Below are positions 17,263-26,457 of a DNA stretch of 64,000 nt, piece by piece. Where the stretch lies: NCBI GenBank assembly GCA_009797885.1, contig WNKP01000011.1, forward strand, positions 88,004 to 152,003. Direction: 5' to 3'. Within the stretch, counting starts at the first letter, position 1. Each line of letters starts with the position of its first letter. The DNA is from Flavobacteriaceae bacterium GF1 (GTDB lineage Bacteria; Bacteroidota; Bacteroidia; Flavobacteriales; Flavobacteriaceae). The notes under the pieces were generated by a model. The model was not told the DNA's origin. It did no database searches and worked only from the letters and a program-made list of their open reading frames with translations. The translations under genes and the position numbers were made by a program.

Positions 17263-18201
17263 CTAAAATCCGTTGAGGGTGGAGGGCAGCTCTCCAAAGT
17301 ATTTCTTGAATGCTGTTGTAAAATTTGATGGATGGGAATAGCCCAATTCAAAACTTAGTTGCGTGGGATTTTTTCTTCGGGTGACCAATTCATCCTTGGC
17401 ATATTGCATTCGTATTTTATGGTGGAACTGCATGGGCGAAACGCCAAATAGCTGCTTGAACAGCATTTTGAACTTGCTCTTGCTCATTTTGGCGACTGCG
17501 GCCAATTCATCCAGGGAAGGTAAAGAGGTTTGCACGGGATTCCTTAAGCATGAGGAAGCCATAAAAAGGGATTTTACATCGTCCATATGCATTTTCTTCT
17601 GCTCCCTTTCCCCCCTCCTCTTTTTAAGCTTGCCTACCAACAGTTCCACAAACTCCAATACATATTGATGGCAGGCAATTTTAGTATGCATATGGTTCAA
17701 TGCCAAACGCAAACGTTCTTCCATGGCATAATCCAGGTCTTCATAGAGCAAATGACTATCAATGGCGACACTCTCCCCAAAATAAAACCGGAGAAATTCC
17801 TGATGTATATGAAAAGTCACTACCTCCGCATTCACATTGGCTTCAAAGAACGTTTCAATGTCAATTCCTGGACCATAGACCAAAATGCCCATGGGCAGGT
17901 GTTTTTGAAACTCAATGATGTTACCATCAACTTTTTTGAGTTGCTTTACATGGGAAAGATTGATATGAAAAACATAGCGTTCCGTATCAATGGGGTTTAT
18001 GGAGCGCATGAGCACAGGGGTGCGGAAAACGGCGCTTTTAAAATGGTAAAAGTCCAATTTTGAGGGGAACTCGATAAATTCCATGGCCCCATCGCTAAAT
18101 CTTGGATGAATGACATACTCCACACCATGTGGTTTCATTTCAAATTGGGCGATAAATTGGGGGTAAAGTTTTTTTGAAATATCAAGCTGTATGTGTTTCA
18201 T
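17263..18201 (-). CDS. AraC-family transcriptional regulator
   Basis: A 312-residue regulator with a C-terminal AraC/XylS double helix-turn-helix: the first helix pair SLDELAAVAKMSKSKFKMLF with FGVSPMQFHHKIRMQYAKDEL, the second ending LSFELGYSHPSNFTTAFKKYFGELP. The N-terminal 200 residues are an uncharacterised ligand or interaction domain. It is 4 bases downstream of the DUF2911 gene, itself 1 base downstream of a methyltransferase-like gene, so the three form one leftward operon, unusual in that the regulator comes last. Confidence 0.9.
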   Translation of the reverse strand: MKHIQLDISKKLYPQFIAQFEMKPHGVEYVIHPRFSDGAMEFIEFPSKLDFYHFKSAVFRTPVLMRSINPIDTERYVFHINLSHVKQLKKVDGNIIEFQKHLPMGILVYGPGIDIETFFEANVNAEVVTFHIHQEFLRFYFGESVAIDSHLLYEDLDYAMEERLRLALNHMHTKIACHQYVLEFVELLVGKLKKRRGEREQKKMHMDDVKSLFMASSCLRNPVQTSLPSLDELAAVAKMSKSKFKMLFKQLFGVSPMQFHHKIRMQYAKDELVTRRKNPTQLSFELGYSHPSNFTTAFKKYFGELPSTLNGF

Positions 18202-18205
18202 GGCC

Positions 18206-19078
18206 CTACAGCTTGGTTTTCCACTTTTTAATGTTCTTTTCGTTCATGCGAACGAATTCGTCCTTCTCCAGTTCCAAAGCGATTTTCAGGGATTTTTCGG
18301 CCGATGAAATGGCCCCTTTAAAGTCACCTAACCCTGCTTCCACCAAACTTTTGACCCGATGGAAATAATAGGTGTCGCCCCCAATTTCAAGCGCTTTGTT
18401 CAAATAGGTCAACGCACGCCCAAAATCCCTACCCTGTTCTTGAAGGTATCGCGCGGCTTCGTAATAGGTCTGGGCCGTAGGATTTTCAGCGATCTGTTTT
18501 GCAATTTCGCCCTCCATTTGGGCATCCGTATCCACAGTCATGGGAATGGAAACCTTTGTACGGGCCCAAATCAATTGTAGTTGCACTGAGTTATGGGTAA
18601 TGGAATCAAAGGCAATCAAAAAATTCTCTTGATGATAGGGAATGGACTGCGGTTTTACACTTACCCGAAACAGGTCCTCTTTAGGGTTATAGTTTTTACG
18701 ACCGTCGCCCCAATGTTCCGTATGGGTATGGAATGCAATTTCCCACACATCCGCTTCCGGAAAGGCATATAAGGCGTACGTGCCTTGGGGCAATGGATTT
18801 CCCATAACGCTCATATCCGTAGTTACCGAAATCTTTGTACTCTCGTTTGCCCCTACCCGCCAAATTCGGCCATAGGGCACCAAACCTTTTTGCCCATCTT
18901 GTTGGGGACCGAACACATGCCTATTCCGAACCGCCGGCCTTGAATACGCAATACGGACCTTTGAAAGGCCAATATCCTGTTCCACCGTGGAAAACGGACT
19001 GGGTTTGGGATGGGTGATCTGCGCGTTCACCAAAACCATCGGAAAAAGAAAGAACACCGCTAAAACCCTAAATCCCAT
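18206..19078 (-). CDS. Exported DUF2911 protein with C-terminal TPR-like region
   Basis: A 290-residue secreted protein: a signal peptide ending near VNAQ (residue 20), then a DUF2911 domain with the hallmark SPFSTVEQDIGLSKVRIAYS and RPAVRNRHVFG. A late helical part (about 195-285) shows tetratricopeptide-like pairs (QTYYEAARYLQEQGRDFGRAL, DYFHRVKSLVEAGLGDF-type). The molecular role of DUF2911 is unknown; it is common in Bacteroidota. It lies in the middle of a three-gene operon. Confidence 0.87.
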   Translation of the reverse strand: MGFRVLAVFFLFPMVLVNAQITHPKPSPFSTVEQDIGLSKVRIAYSRPAVRNRHVFGPQQDGQKGLVPYGRIWRVGANESTKISVTTDMSVMGNPLPQGTYALYAFPEADVWEIAFHTHTEHWGDGRKNYNPKEDLFRVSVKPQSIPYHQENFLIAFDSITHNSVQLQLIWARTKVSIPMTVDTDAQMEGEIAKQIAENPTAQTYYEAARYLQEQGRDFGRALTYLNKALEIGGDTYYFHRVKSLVEAGLGDFKGAISSAEKSLKIALELEKDEFVRMNEKNIKKWKTKL

Positions 19079-19079
19079 T

Positions 19080-19853
19080 CTAGTTCTTTTTAGTTCCCAA
19101 AAGATATAGGATTACCCCCGGGCCCGATTTTACACGATTCATTTCCCAAGTAAAGGTGTCCTTATTTTCCAAGCTATTGACCAATGCATCCATTTCCTTA
19201 AGGGAATAGGTCCTAAGGGACGAAACCACCCCGTCCCATAACACAAAAAGGGGGACAATGGGAATGAGATAGGTAAACAAAAGGCGCCCCCACCTAAAAG
19301 GGCGGATCAAGGGTGTGGTCAGGAGTACACTAATTGGGGAGAACAACATGGCCAAAATACTGGGAACACTTCTTTCCTGTGCCTCAAAAATGGCAATGGG
19401 CGATTCGGAATCCACCGCGTTTTGAAGTATCAATCGTGCATCATGGGGTTTAAAATGATGTAGGGACAGAAATTGGGTCCGTAGGCCTTCCAAACTTTCC
19501 GGAACCTTTCTTGCATCGATGGAAGTGGCAATGAATTCAAAATTGGGAGCCTGTTGTTTTGTGTACTCAAAAGCAGAACGATTGGGATAGTAATCCGTTA
19601 ATACAATCTTCAAATCGGGATACTTTTGGAGCAATTCGGAATTTAACCACAAAAGGCCACCTCCCCCACCCGAAGCCAAATCCACCATAACGTTTTTGCC
19701 ATTGGCGGCCAAACCTTTTTCCAAAACGGGAATAATGGGTTTGTACAATTTGGTTTTATTGGATAAAAACTGGAGAAAATCGGTACCGTAATTGCGTAAA
19801 AAGCTGGGAAACCACTTTTGGTCCTCAAATTCAAATAAGTGGAGACGACCCAT
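19080..19853 (-). CDS. Class I SAM-methyltransferase-like protein with membrane segments
   Basis: A 257-residue protein whose first half resembles a Rossmann methyltransferase: motif I VMVDLASGGGGG (about residues 55-66) and motif II acidic strand IVLTDYYPN (83-91), then the motif IV-like LSLHHFKPHDA. The second half carries two or three hydrophobic segments (about 150-180 and 190-212), so it may be membrane bound and modify a lipid. The substrate is unknown. It heads the operon with DUF2911 and an AraC regulator. Confidence 0.7.
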   Translation of the reverse strand: MGRLHLFEFEDQKWFPSFLRNYGTDFLQFLSNKTKLYKPIIPVLEKGLAANGKNVMVDLASGGGGGLLWLNSELLQKYPDLKIVLTDYYPNRSAFEYTKQQAPNFEFIATSIDARKVPESLEGLRTQFLSLHHFKPHDARLILQNAVDSESPIAIFEAQERSVPSILAMLFSPISVLLTTPLIRPFRWGRLLFTYLIPIVPLFVLWDGVVSSLRTYSLKEMDALVNSLENKDTFTWEMNRVKSGPGVILYLLGTKKN

Positions 19854-19979
19854 AATGCTCTAGATTTTAGCCCTTTAAATGTAAGGAATAATGTTCGTTA
19901 AACCTTAAATCTTGGATGGACAAGCATATCTCCTTTGAAGGAAAAGGTAAATTAAAGGTTGTAGAGCTACAATTAAGAA

Positions 19980-20384
19980 TTAATTGGTCTTGTCAACTTC
20001 AATCACTACAGAATTTACCACAAAATCATGAATCGCCTTTCTTTTGTCATTTCCGGTAACTGTTAAGAGTGAAATCCAGCCTAGGAATGCTTTTAGCACG
20101 TAACGAATGACTGCCATAGGAAATGAAATGTTTCGGTCTAAATCCTTTTCCCTCTTTACCCTTATATTGCTGTAGGAATGTCCGATTGTACCACCGAATG
20201 CACTGGTAAAAAAGGGGTCATAAACTAAAAAAATAAGCACAAAAGAAAAGACTCTAAGCGTATTTGAAACTTCATCAAAAAGGCTAAAAACTTCAGAAGT
20301 TCCATACATGGCAGCTATCAGTATTATGCTATCTATAACAACAGCTTTTATCCTACTGGGAAGAATTGCATATGTTGCATTCAT
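19980..20384 (-). CDS. RDD-family membrane protein
   Basis: A 134-residue membrane protein of the RDD family: RIKAVVIDSIILIA at the start with its Arg/Asp pair, a central pair of helices, FGGTIGHSYSNIRVKREKD, and the closing DKRKAIHDFVVNSVVI. Some RDD proteins are proposed ion exchangers; most are uncharacterised. Its ATG overlaps the ftsY stop (ATGA), so it is likely translated together with FtsY. The DNA looks slightly more AT-rich than ftsY. Confidence 0.87.
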   Translation of the reverse strand: MNATYAILPSRIKAVVIDSIILIAAMYGTSEVFSLFDEVSNTLRVFSFVLIFLVYDPFFTSAFGGTIGHSYSNIRVKREKDLDRNISFPMAVIRYVLKAFLGWISLLTVTGNDKRKAIHDFVVNSVVIEVDKTN

Positions 20385-21337
20385 AATTTAAAAAACGAAT
20401 CCACAAACTCATATTTGTTAAAGACCTGTAGGTCTTCCAAGCCTTCCCCCACTCCAATGTATTTTACGGGAATTTGAAATTGATCGGAGATACCAATGAC
20501 CACGCCGCCTTTGGCGGTACCATCCAGCTTGGTCACTGCCAAACTGGTCACCTCCGTGGCTTTGGTAAACTGTTTCGCTTGCTCAAAGGCGTTTTGTCCC
20601 GTAGAACCGTCCAATACCAATAAAACGTCATGGGGTGCGTCCGGGACCACTTTTTGCATTACCCGTTTTACTTTGGAAAGCTCGTTCATTAGATTGACTT
20701 TGTTGTGCAATCGCCCCGCGGTATCGATCAACACGACATCCGCATTATCCGCCACAGCGGAATTCAAGGTATCGAAAGCAACGGAAGCGGGATCGCTGCC
20801 CATTTTTTGTTTGATAATGGGAACGTCCACCCGTTCTGCCCAAACCTGTAACTGGTCAATGGCAGCGGCCCGGAAGGTATCCCCTGCACCAAGGACCACC
20901 CTTAGCCCCTGTTTTTTAAACTGGTGGGCCAGTTTTCCAATGGTCGTGGTCTTTCCTACGCCATTGACCCCTACCACCATAACCACATAGGGCTTTTTGT
21001 CTTCGGGGACCAAGAACTCCTCCGCTTCCCCCACATGGGTTTCGGACAACAATCCGGCAATTTCCTCCCTCAAAATCTGATTGAGTTCATCGGTGCCGAG
21101 GTATTTATCACGGGAAACCCGTTCTTCAATACGCTCAATGACCTTTAAGGTGGTATTTACCCCAACATCCGAGGTGACCAATACCTCTTCCAGGTTATCC
21201 AGCACCTCATCATCCACTTTGGATTTTCCGGCTACGGCTTTGGACAGCTTCCCAAAAAAACTGGATTTGCTCTTTTCCAGTCCTTTGTCCAAGGTTTCCT
21301 TTTTGTCCTTGGAGAATATATTTTTAAAGAGACTCAT
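20381..21337 (-). CDS. ftsY: Signal recognition particle receptor FtsY
   Basis: A 318-residue SRP-type GTPase that docks SRP-ribosome complexes at the membrane for co-translational insertion. The ATG at 21337 gives MSLFKNIFSK and the short basic N-terminus typical of this phylum, which lacks a long acidic A domain. The G domain shows GVNGVGKTTTIGKLA (G1), DTFRAAAIDQL, DTAGRLHN (G3) and TKLDGTAKGG (G4). A TATCTTTG box (minus strand, 21358-21365) lies 20 bases upstream. The longer frame from 21415 is not supported. The stop overlaps the RDD start. Confidence 0.97.
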   Translation of the reverse strand: MSLFKNIFSKDKKETLDKGLEKSKSSFFGKLSKAVAGKSKVDDEVLDNLEEVLVTSDVGVNTTLKVIERIEERVSRDKYLGTDELNQILREEIAGLLSETHVGEAEEFLVPEDKKPYVVMVVGVNGVGKTTTIGKLAHQFKKQGLRVVLGAGDTFRAAAIDQLQVWAERVDVPIIKQKMGSDPASVAFDTLNSAVADNADVVLIDTAGRLHNKVNLMNELSKVKRVMQKVVPDAPHDVLLVLDGSTGQNAFEQAKQFTKATEVTSLAVTKLDGTAKGGVVIGISDQFQIPVKYIGVGEGLEDLQVFNKYEFVDSFFKL

Positions 21338-21554
21338 GGTTGACTTTAGTAAGACGGCAAAGATAAAAAAGTGAACGCAGTTTTTGTTGAAAGCTTGACT
21401 CGGTTTCATGGTCAAAAATCGATTTCAAAGAGAAAAAGGCGCTATAATTCAACACTTTACCCCTGCTTTTGGTCAATTGACAACAATTTCTGGAAAGCCA
21501 TGGCCCAAACCAATACTTTAGTCCATGGAAATAATCCATAAGCCTAATTCTGAA

Positions 21555-23447
21555 ATGGTTTTGTACAGGATCCTTTTCATATTCACACTGCTTTTGGGGT
21601 TCAATGGTTACACCCAGAACACATTTTCGGATGCCTTTAGTTCAGTTTCCTATTCGAATAATGATGGTACACAAAACTTTTCGGGAAATTGGACTGAAAT
21701 CAATGATGGAAACTCACCTTCAACCGGAAGGATAAGGGTTTCGGGAAATAGATTGCAGTTTAATGATATCAGTCGATCCGACCATGGTATTTATAGACAA
21801 GCCAATTTATCCGGTTGGACCATTGCCACCCTAAGTTTTGATTGGCAAACCTCGGGGCTTGATGGAGGGACGGATTCCACCAGTGAAAACCTTAGCATAC
21901 AAGCGTCAAGCGATGGTGTCAACTTTACTACCATTGGCACGTTTTATGGATCTAATAGTGGTGCTTTTTCCACGGATATTTCCACCTATATATCCGGCAC
22001 TACCACTTTTCGCTTTTACAATACCAGTACATGGGGTTCCGGAGATTGGGAAAGCAGTGAATATGTCTATATTGACAATTTTACCATAACCATCGAAAAC
22101 GATTATGATGGTGATGGCATTGGGGATGCTACGGACCTGGATGATGATAATGATGGCATTACCGATGAGGAAGAGTATTGTTCCACTGCCAATGTCTCAT
22201 TTTTGGCCTCGGCCGATGTAGGAGAACGGTCAGTCACTGTTAACCATACCGATACAGGATATCTGAGGTTGGATTTTTCGTCCATGGACAATTCCTTTCA
22301 GCTTTTTATCAATGGAACTCCGGTCCACCCTTCGGTATTGGAATTTGAAAATGGGGCATTGGGTACCGGGGAAGAGTATTTTTTGTTCCTGGATAGTGCT
22401 TTCATTGCCTCCCCTTGGGTGGCCAATTCAAACGGATTGCCCAGGTTACGACTTATTGTCAACGAATCTGGACAGGCACAGCTCTATGGGACACGAAGTA
22501 CCAGTTCAACTATTTTGGAACCGATGGCCGCCCAGGCCGCAACAGCATTCAATGTTATTCCATGGACTCCCGGAAACAACAATACATTCGTTGTTACCAA
22601 TCAGGCCGGACCTGGACCTGAAGGATTTTCGGGCGTTTTATTTGCGAGTGCCATTTGTGATACCGATGGGGATGGGATAAGTAACGAATTTGACCTGGAT
22701 TCCGATAATGATGGGATTTATGATATTCTGGAGTCCGGTGTTCTGAATGAATCCGGCGTAGTAGATACCAACAACGATGGTATTATTGATGGGGCAACGG
22801 GAGGTTCCGGATCCAATGGCTTGTTCAATGCCATTGAGGACAATGATACGGAGTATGCGATACCATCCTTTACCGTTTTGGATTCCGATTCCGATGGAAC
22901 CTATGACCCTTACAGTCTTGATTCCGATGGTGATGTTTGCAATGACGTTGTGGAAGCAGGTTTTACTGATAACAATGGTGACGGCCTTTTGGGACCGCTG
23001 CCGGTAACCGTAGATGCAAGCGGTTTGGTCACCAGTGGGACGGATGGCTATACAACACCGGATGACAACAATACGAATTCAACATTCGATTTTCAAGAAA
23101 CCGGTTCGGCACCAACCATTACATCCCAGCCCACCGATGTCACCACTTGTCCGGGCTGTACGACTACCATTACGGCAACCGCAACCGGAAATGTGCTCCA
23201 ATGGCAATTGTTCAATGGCTCCACATGGGATAATTTATCGGACTCCGCCCAATATTCGGGAACAGCCACCAATACGTTGACCATCATAAATCCCACTCCC
23301 GATCAACACAATGGACAATACCGTTTGGTAGCCAGTTTTACGGATTTTGTATGTGGACTGACCAATAGCAACACGGCCCTATTGACACTACGGGTAAATA
23401 CGGTGATTTCCAATCGTAGGGTTACTTTTCGGGTGGACAGAAGTTAA
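21555..23447 (+). CDS. Secreted protein with thrombospondin type 3-like Ca-binding repeats
   Basis: A 630-residue exported protein; the ATG at 21555 gives a signal peptide (cleavage near GYTQ, about residue 21). After a jelly-roll-like N-terminal region (about 22-185) come aspartate-rich repeats of the DxDxDGxxD type (DYDGDGIGDATDLDDDNDG at about 183-201, again near 377-400 and 440-470), and an Ig-like domain near the C-terminus (about 520-615, PTITSQPTDVTTCPGC). No recognised type IX sorting domain is visible at the end, which reads ISNRRVTFRVDRS. It is probably exported to the surface or medium. It stands alone on the plus strand, between ftsY and the ribosomal protein operon, which both run leftward. 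Confidence 0.8.
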   Translation: MVLYRILFIFTLLLGFNGYTQNTFSDAFSSVSYSNNDGTQNFSGNWTEINDGNSPSTGRIRVSGNRLQFNDISRSDHGIYRQANLSGWTIATLSFDWQTSGLDGGTDSTSENLSIQASSDGVNFTTIGTFYGSNSGAFSTDISTYISGTTTFRFYNTSTWGSGDWESSEYVYIDNFTITIENDYDGDGIGDATDLDDDNDGITDEEEYCSTANVSFLASADVGERSVTVNHTDTGYLRLDFSSMDNSFQLFINGTPVHPSVLEFENGALGTGEEYFLFLDSAFIASPWVANSNGLPRLRLIVNESGQAQLYGTRSTSSTILEPMAAQAATAFNVIPWTPGNNNTFVVTNQAGPGPEGFSGVLFASAICDTDGDGISNEFDLDSDNDGIYDILESGVLNESGVVDTNNDGIIDGATGGSGSNGLFNAIEDNDTEYAIPSFTVLDSDSDGTYDPYSLDSDGDVCNDVVEAGFTDNNGDGLLGPLPVTVDASGLVTSGTDGYTTPDDNNTNSTFDFQETGSAPTITSQPTDVTTCPGCTTTITATATGNVLQWQLFNGSTWDNLSDSAQYSGTATNTLTIINPTPDQHNGQYRLVASFTDFVCGLTNSNTALLTLRVNTVISNRRVTFRVDRS

Positions 23448-23463
23448 AAAGGGAAAATTATCG

Positions 23464-23495
23464 CATAAAAAAAGCCGTCCAAAATTTGGACGGCC
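23464..23495 (-). terminator. Rho-independent terminator of the rpmB-rpmG-DUF4295 operon
   Basis: GCCGTCCAAA (23474-23483) and TTTGGACGGC (23485-23494) form a 10-bp stem; on the minus strand it is followed by a run of seven T (23467-23473). It also sits behind the plus-strand secreted protein gene. Confidence 0.85.
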
Positions 23496-23519
23496 TTAGC
23501 AATGTTTAGTTTGCTTGGC

Positions 23520-23672
23520 TTATTTCTTCGCCAACCAATCGTTTACCAGTTCTGGTGGCATAACCGATTCTACAAAAGTGTAAGCACCAGTCTTGGGTGA
23601 CTTTACCATTTTAATGGCTTTGGTCAATCTTTTTGAGCTGCTCTGCAGCGTTGCTACTGTCTTCTTTGCCAT
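23520..23672 (-). CDS. DUF4295 protein of the ribosomal L28/L33 operon
   Basis: A 50-residue basic protein beginning MAKKTVATLQ and ending NDWLAKK. It matches DUF4295, a tiny protein found almost always next to rpmG and rpmB in Bacteroidota and thought to be ribosome associated. It starts 8 bases after the rpmG stop and precedes the operon terminator. The start, stop and length were read directly from the sequence. Confidence 0.9.
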   Translation of the reverse strand: MAKKTVATLQSSSKRLTKAIKMVKSPKTGAYTFVESVMPPELVNDWLAKK

Positions 23673-23680
23673 GGCTTATC

Positions 23681-23863
23681 CTACTTTATTTCTTTATGAA
23701 TGGTCATGCGCTTGAGGATCGGATTAAATTTTTTGATTTGCAACCGATCTGGCGTATTCTTTTTGTTTTTGGTCGTAATATATCGTGAAGTACCTGGCAT
23801 ACCAGATTCCTTATGCTCAGTACACTCTAAAATAACCTGAATTCTATTCCCTTTCTTTGCCAT
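23681..23863 (-). CDS. rpmG: 50S ribosomal protein L33
   Basis: A 60-residue L33 with the family signature: [18 protein letters not shown], then [20 protein letters not shown] and the closing [11 protein letters not shown]. Only one of the four zinc-binding cysteines remains (in LEC), so this is the zinc-free (C-minus) form. It is the middle gene of rpmB-rpmG-DUF4295. Confidence 0.97.
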   Translation of the reverse strand: MAKKGNRIQVILECTEHKESGMPGTSRYITTKNKKNTPDRLQIKKFNPILKRMTIHKEIK

Positions 23864-23875
23864 CTTGCTAACTTT

Positions 23876-24112
23876 TTACTTTACGTAACCCTTGGCACGT
23901 GATTCCTTAAGAACTGCGGAGATTCCTTTTTTATTGATGATTTTGATGCCTTTGGAGGAAACGTTCATGGTCACCCACTTGTCCTCTTCGGGAACGTAGA
24001 ACTTTTTCTTGAAAATATTGACATCAAACCTACGCTTGGTCTTATTTATAGAGAAGGAAACATTGTTTCCAAACATCACCTTTTTTCCTGTAACTTCACA
24101 AACTTTGGACAT
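23876..24112 (-). CDS. rpmB: 50S ribosomal protein L28
   Basis: A 78-residue L28: MSKVCEVTGKKVMFGNNVS at the start and the basic loop TKRRFDVNIFKKKFYVP are diagnostic. It is the first gene of the leftward ribosomal operon, with a well-formed promoter 34 bases upstream. Confidence 0.97.
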   Translation of the reverse strand: MSKVCEVTGKKVMFGNNVSFSINKTKRRFDVNIFKKKFYVPEEDKWVTMNVSSKGIKIINKKGISAVLKESRAKGYVK

Positions 24113-24145
24113 CTCCGTAACTTTTGCGTGATTTTATTGAGCGTG

Positions 24146-24177
24146 CAAATTTAGAGATTTACCTTGGACCCACAAAA
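24146..24177 (-). promoter_or_regulatory. Bacteroidota-type promoter of rpmB
   Basis: On the minus strand TTTTG (24173-24177), a 19-base spacer and TAAATTTG (24146-24153) match the consensus TTTG, about 19 bases, TAnnTTTG. This is the best promoter I found in the window and supports the assignment to Bacteroidota. Confidence 0.7.
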
Positions 24178-24184
24178 CCCAAGG

Positions 24185-25432
24185 TCAAAATTTTAATATT
24201 TCTTTTTGCAATAGCTCAAAAGCCTTATTCACACCCTTTTGCACAATGCGTTCCCGATGATTCCCCAAGATGAACTTTTGGGCAAAAGTGTGGGTGGGAG
24301 TGCTGATGGCAATAAAAGCCGTACCGACTTCCTCATCGGAATCCCCTTTACTGGGACCTGCGTTGCCCGTGGTTGCAATGGCAAAGTCCGTTCCTATGAT
24401 CTCTTTTATGTTTTTTGCCATGGCAATGGCCACTGCCTCACTTACTACCGAATGCTCTTCAATGATTTCCGGATCAACGCCCAACACCTGGATTTTTGTT
24501 TCCGTGGCATAACTGACCACTGTTCCCTTAAAATATTTGGATGCCCCTGGAATGGCCGTTATTTGTTGGGCAATCCTACCTCCGGTGAAACTTTCTGCCG
24601 TGGCCAAGGTCATCCCTTTTTGGGTGAGTAATTTTCCAATGCCGGCCTCAATGCTTTCATCTTCTTCCTCGCCATAAATAATGGTACCTATTAAAGGGTA
24701 CAGTTTTTTGGCTTCCGTATTCACCAATTTCTGAAGGTACTTCCTATTGGTACCTTTTGCGCTTAAACGCAATCGAACCCTCCCCAGACTGGGCAAATAG
24801 GCAAACTTGATTTCCTTGGGCAGGTTGTTTTCCCAATTGGAAATCTTTTCGGCGATGGCACTTTCACCCAGGCCATAGGTCATAATGGTCTTATGTAGAA
24901 TGTGGGGGCGTTTGAACTTTTCCACAATTTTAGGAATGACGGAATTGGTCATCAGTGCTTTCATTTCGAAGGGAACACCGGGCAAGGAAATGAACACCGT
25001 GCCATTTTTTTCCATCCACATTCCTGGAGCCGTACCAAACTGGTTATGCAATACTTCCGCTTTCGAAGGTACCATAGCCTGTTGTCGATTTAAATCGGAA
25101 ATTGGGGTGTTGATATAATTCTCGAAAAGAAACTCAACATATTTCAGTACCTCCTCATTCCTAACCAAGCTATCCTCAAAATATTCGCACAATGTATGCT
25201 TGGTAACATCGTCTTTGGTAGGTCCCAACCCACCCGTTATAATAATTATTTGAGAGCGGGAATTGACTTCCGTCAACGTTTCCAAAATGTGCTTCCTGTC
25301 ATCTTGCACCGAAGTAATCTGATACACGGAAACCCCGATTTTATTGAGCTCCTTGGCAATGAAAGCGGAGTTGGAATCCACTATCTGACCTATAAGGATT
25401 TCATCACCAATGGTAATGATTTCTGCTTGCAT
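24185..25432 (-). CDS. cinA: CinA family protein (competence/damage-inducible)
   Basis: A 415-residue CinA with an N-terminal MoCF-like domain ([20 protein letters not shown], then [13 protein letters not shown]) and a C-terminal nicotinamide mononucleotide deamidase domain ([38 protein letters not shown]). The family salvages NMN to nicotinate mononucleotide in NAD recycling and may hydrolyse ADP-ribose. The length is usual. A TACTTTTG box (minus strand, 25468-25475) lies 35 bases upstream. Confidence 0.95.
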   Translation of the reverse strand: MQAEIITIGDEILIGQIVDSNSAFIAKELNKIGVSVYQITSVQDDRKHILETLTEVNSRSQIIIITGGLGPTKDDVTKHTLCEYFEDSLVRNEEVLKYVEFLFENYINTPISDLNRQQAMVPSKAEVLHNQFGTAPGMWMEKNGTVFISLPGVPFEMKALMTNSVIPKIVEKFKRPHILHKTIMTYGLGESAIAEKISNWENNLPKEIKFAYLPSLGRVRLRLSAKGTNRKYLQKLVNTEAKKLYPLIGTIIYGEEEDESIEAGIGKLLTQKGMTLATAESFTGGRIAQQITAIPGASKYFKGTVVSYATETKIQVLGVDPEIIEEHSVVSEAVAIAMAKNIKEIIGTDFAIATTGNAGPSKGDSDEEVGTAFIAISTPTHTFAQKFILGNHRERIVQKGVNKAFELLQKEILKF

Positions 25433-25501
25433 GAACGATGTAATTAATGGGAAGTCCCGTTAGGCGGCAAAAGTAACGAAAAGCTGTTGGCTATAAACGG
25501 A

Positions 25502-25840
25502 TTAAAGGTCAAAGTCCTTTCGAAGTTCTGCAACGACCTGTTCCACATCCCGCTTTAGCAACGGAAATTTGGCTTTGATTTCATCCAGACTACCGGAACT
25601 CTTTCCCAGCTTTTCCAATTCATAAGCGTTGGCCCTGGTCTGCTCCATGCCCAATAAGTCCACATTGGGCTTTATTTTATGGGCCATTTTGCCAATCTGT
25701 TCAAAATTCTCCGAAGCTATGGCACTTTCCAAAGCGGCCATATCTTCCGGCACCTCTTCCAAAAAAACTGAAATGACTGAAATAACGAAATCCTCATCGC
25801 CTTCGGCCATTTCATTGATCTTATCCAATGTATAAATCAT
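25502..25840 (-). CDS. Stand-alone histidine phosphotransfer (Hpt) protein
   Basis: A 112-residue four-helix Hpt domain protein; the phosphorylatable His54 lies in KMAHKIKPNVDLLGM, the standard motif. It should relay phosphate between a hybrid histidine kinase and a response regulator, but neither gene is present in the window. It is the last gene of a tightly packed leftward operon; its ATG overlaps the preceding stop (TAATG). Confidence 0.9.
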   Translation of the reverse strand: MIYTLDKINEMAEGDEDFVISVISVFLEEVPEDMAALESAIASENFEQIGKMAHKIKPNVDLLGMEQTRANAYELEKLGKSSGSLDEIKAKFPLLKRDVEQVVAELRKDFDL

Positions 25841-26451
25841 TACCTGACATTAACTGAAAATAGCTCTTCATTTTCAATCCACCCTTGAAGGTAGTCATTT
25901 CGAGACACTCTACCAACACCTGACGGAGTGCCCGTGAACAGAATATCCCCTTTTTTGAGCATGAAATAGGTAGAAACATGGGCGATTAATTCATCTATCT
26001 TCCACAACATCAAGCTAGTACTACCACTTTGCACTTTTTCCCCATTTTTTAACAATGAAAACCTCAGATTATCCAAATTTTCGTACTTTTCTTTAGGATT
26101 CCACTTACCTATCAATGCTGCTCCATCAAAACCCTTGGCTTTTTCCCAGGGCAATCCCTTAGCCTTTAGCTGGGATTGCAAGTCCCTTGCCGTAAAATCG
26201 ATTCCCAATCCAATTTCATCATAATATTTATGGGCAAACTGTTGGGCAATGTGTTTTCCCACCTTTTTAATTTTCACCAAAATCTCGACCTCATAATGGA
26301 TGTCCTGTGAAAAATCCGGAATGTAGAAGTCCTGCTCTTTGGGTAGAATAGCAGAATCCGGTTTAATGAACACTACGGGTTCCGTTGGACGTTCATTTTG
26401 GAGTTCGTCAATATGGGCCGCATAATTACGGCCGATGCAAATTAATTTCAT
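25840..26451 (-). CDS. Fumarylacetoacetate hydrolase family protein
   Basis: A 203-residue FAH-fold enzyme, the short form related to acylpyruvases and oxaloacetate decarboxylases. It begins MKLICIGRNYAAHI, and metal-binding residues are expected in HYEVEILVKI (E-x-E) and in the GLGIDFTARDLQ block; FTGTPSGVG near the C-terminus is diagnostic. It probably acts on a 2-oxo acid such as acylpyruvate or oxaloacetate. It lies between the exonuclease gene (6-base gap) and the Hpt gene (1-base overlap). Confidence 0.92.
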   Translation of the reverse strand: MKLICIGRNYAAHIDELQNERPTEPVVFIKPDSAILPKEQDFYIPDFSQDIHYEVEILVKIKKVGKHIAQQFAHKYYDEIGLGIDFTARDLQSQLKAKGLPWEKAKGFDGAALIGKWNPKEKYENLDNLRFSLLKNGEKVQSGSTSLMLWKIDELIAHVSTYFMLKKGDILFTGTPSGVGRVSRNDYLQGWIENEELFSVNVR

Positions 26452-26457
26452 CGTTTT

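Noticed and set aside
20496..20990. Plus-strand ORF of 164 codons opposite ftsY
   Set aside because: Antisense shadow of the GTPase gene, low complexity and without a recognisable domain.
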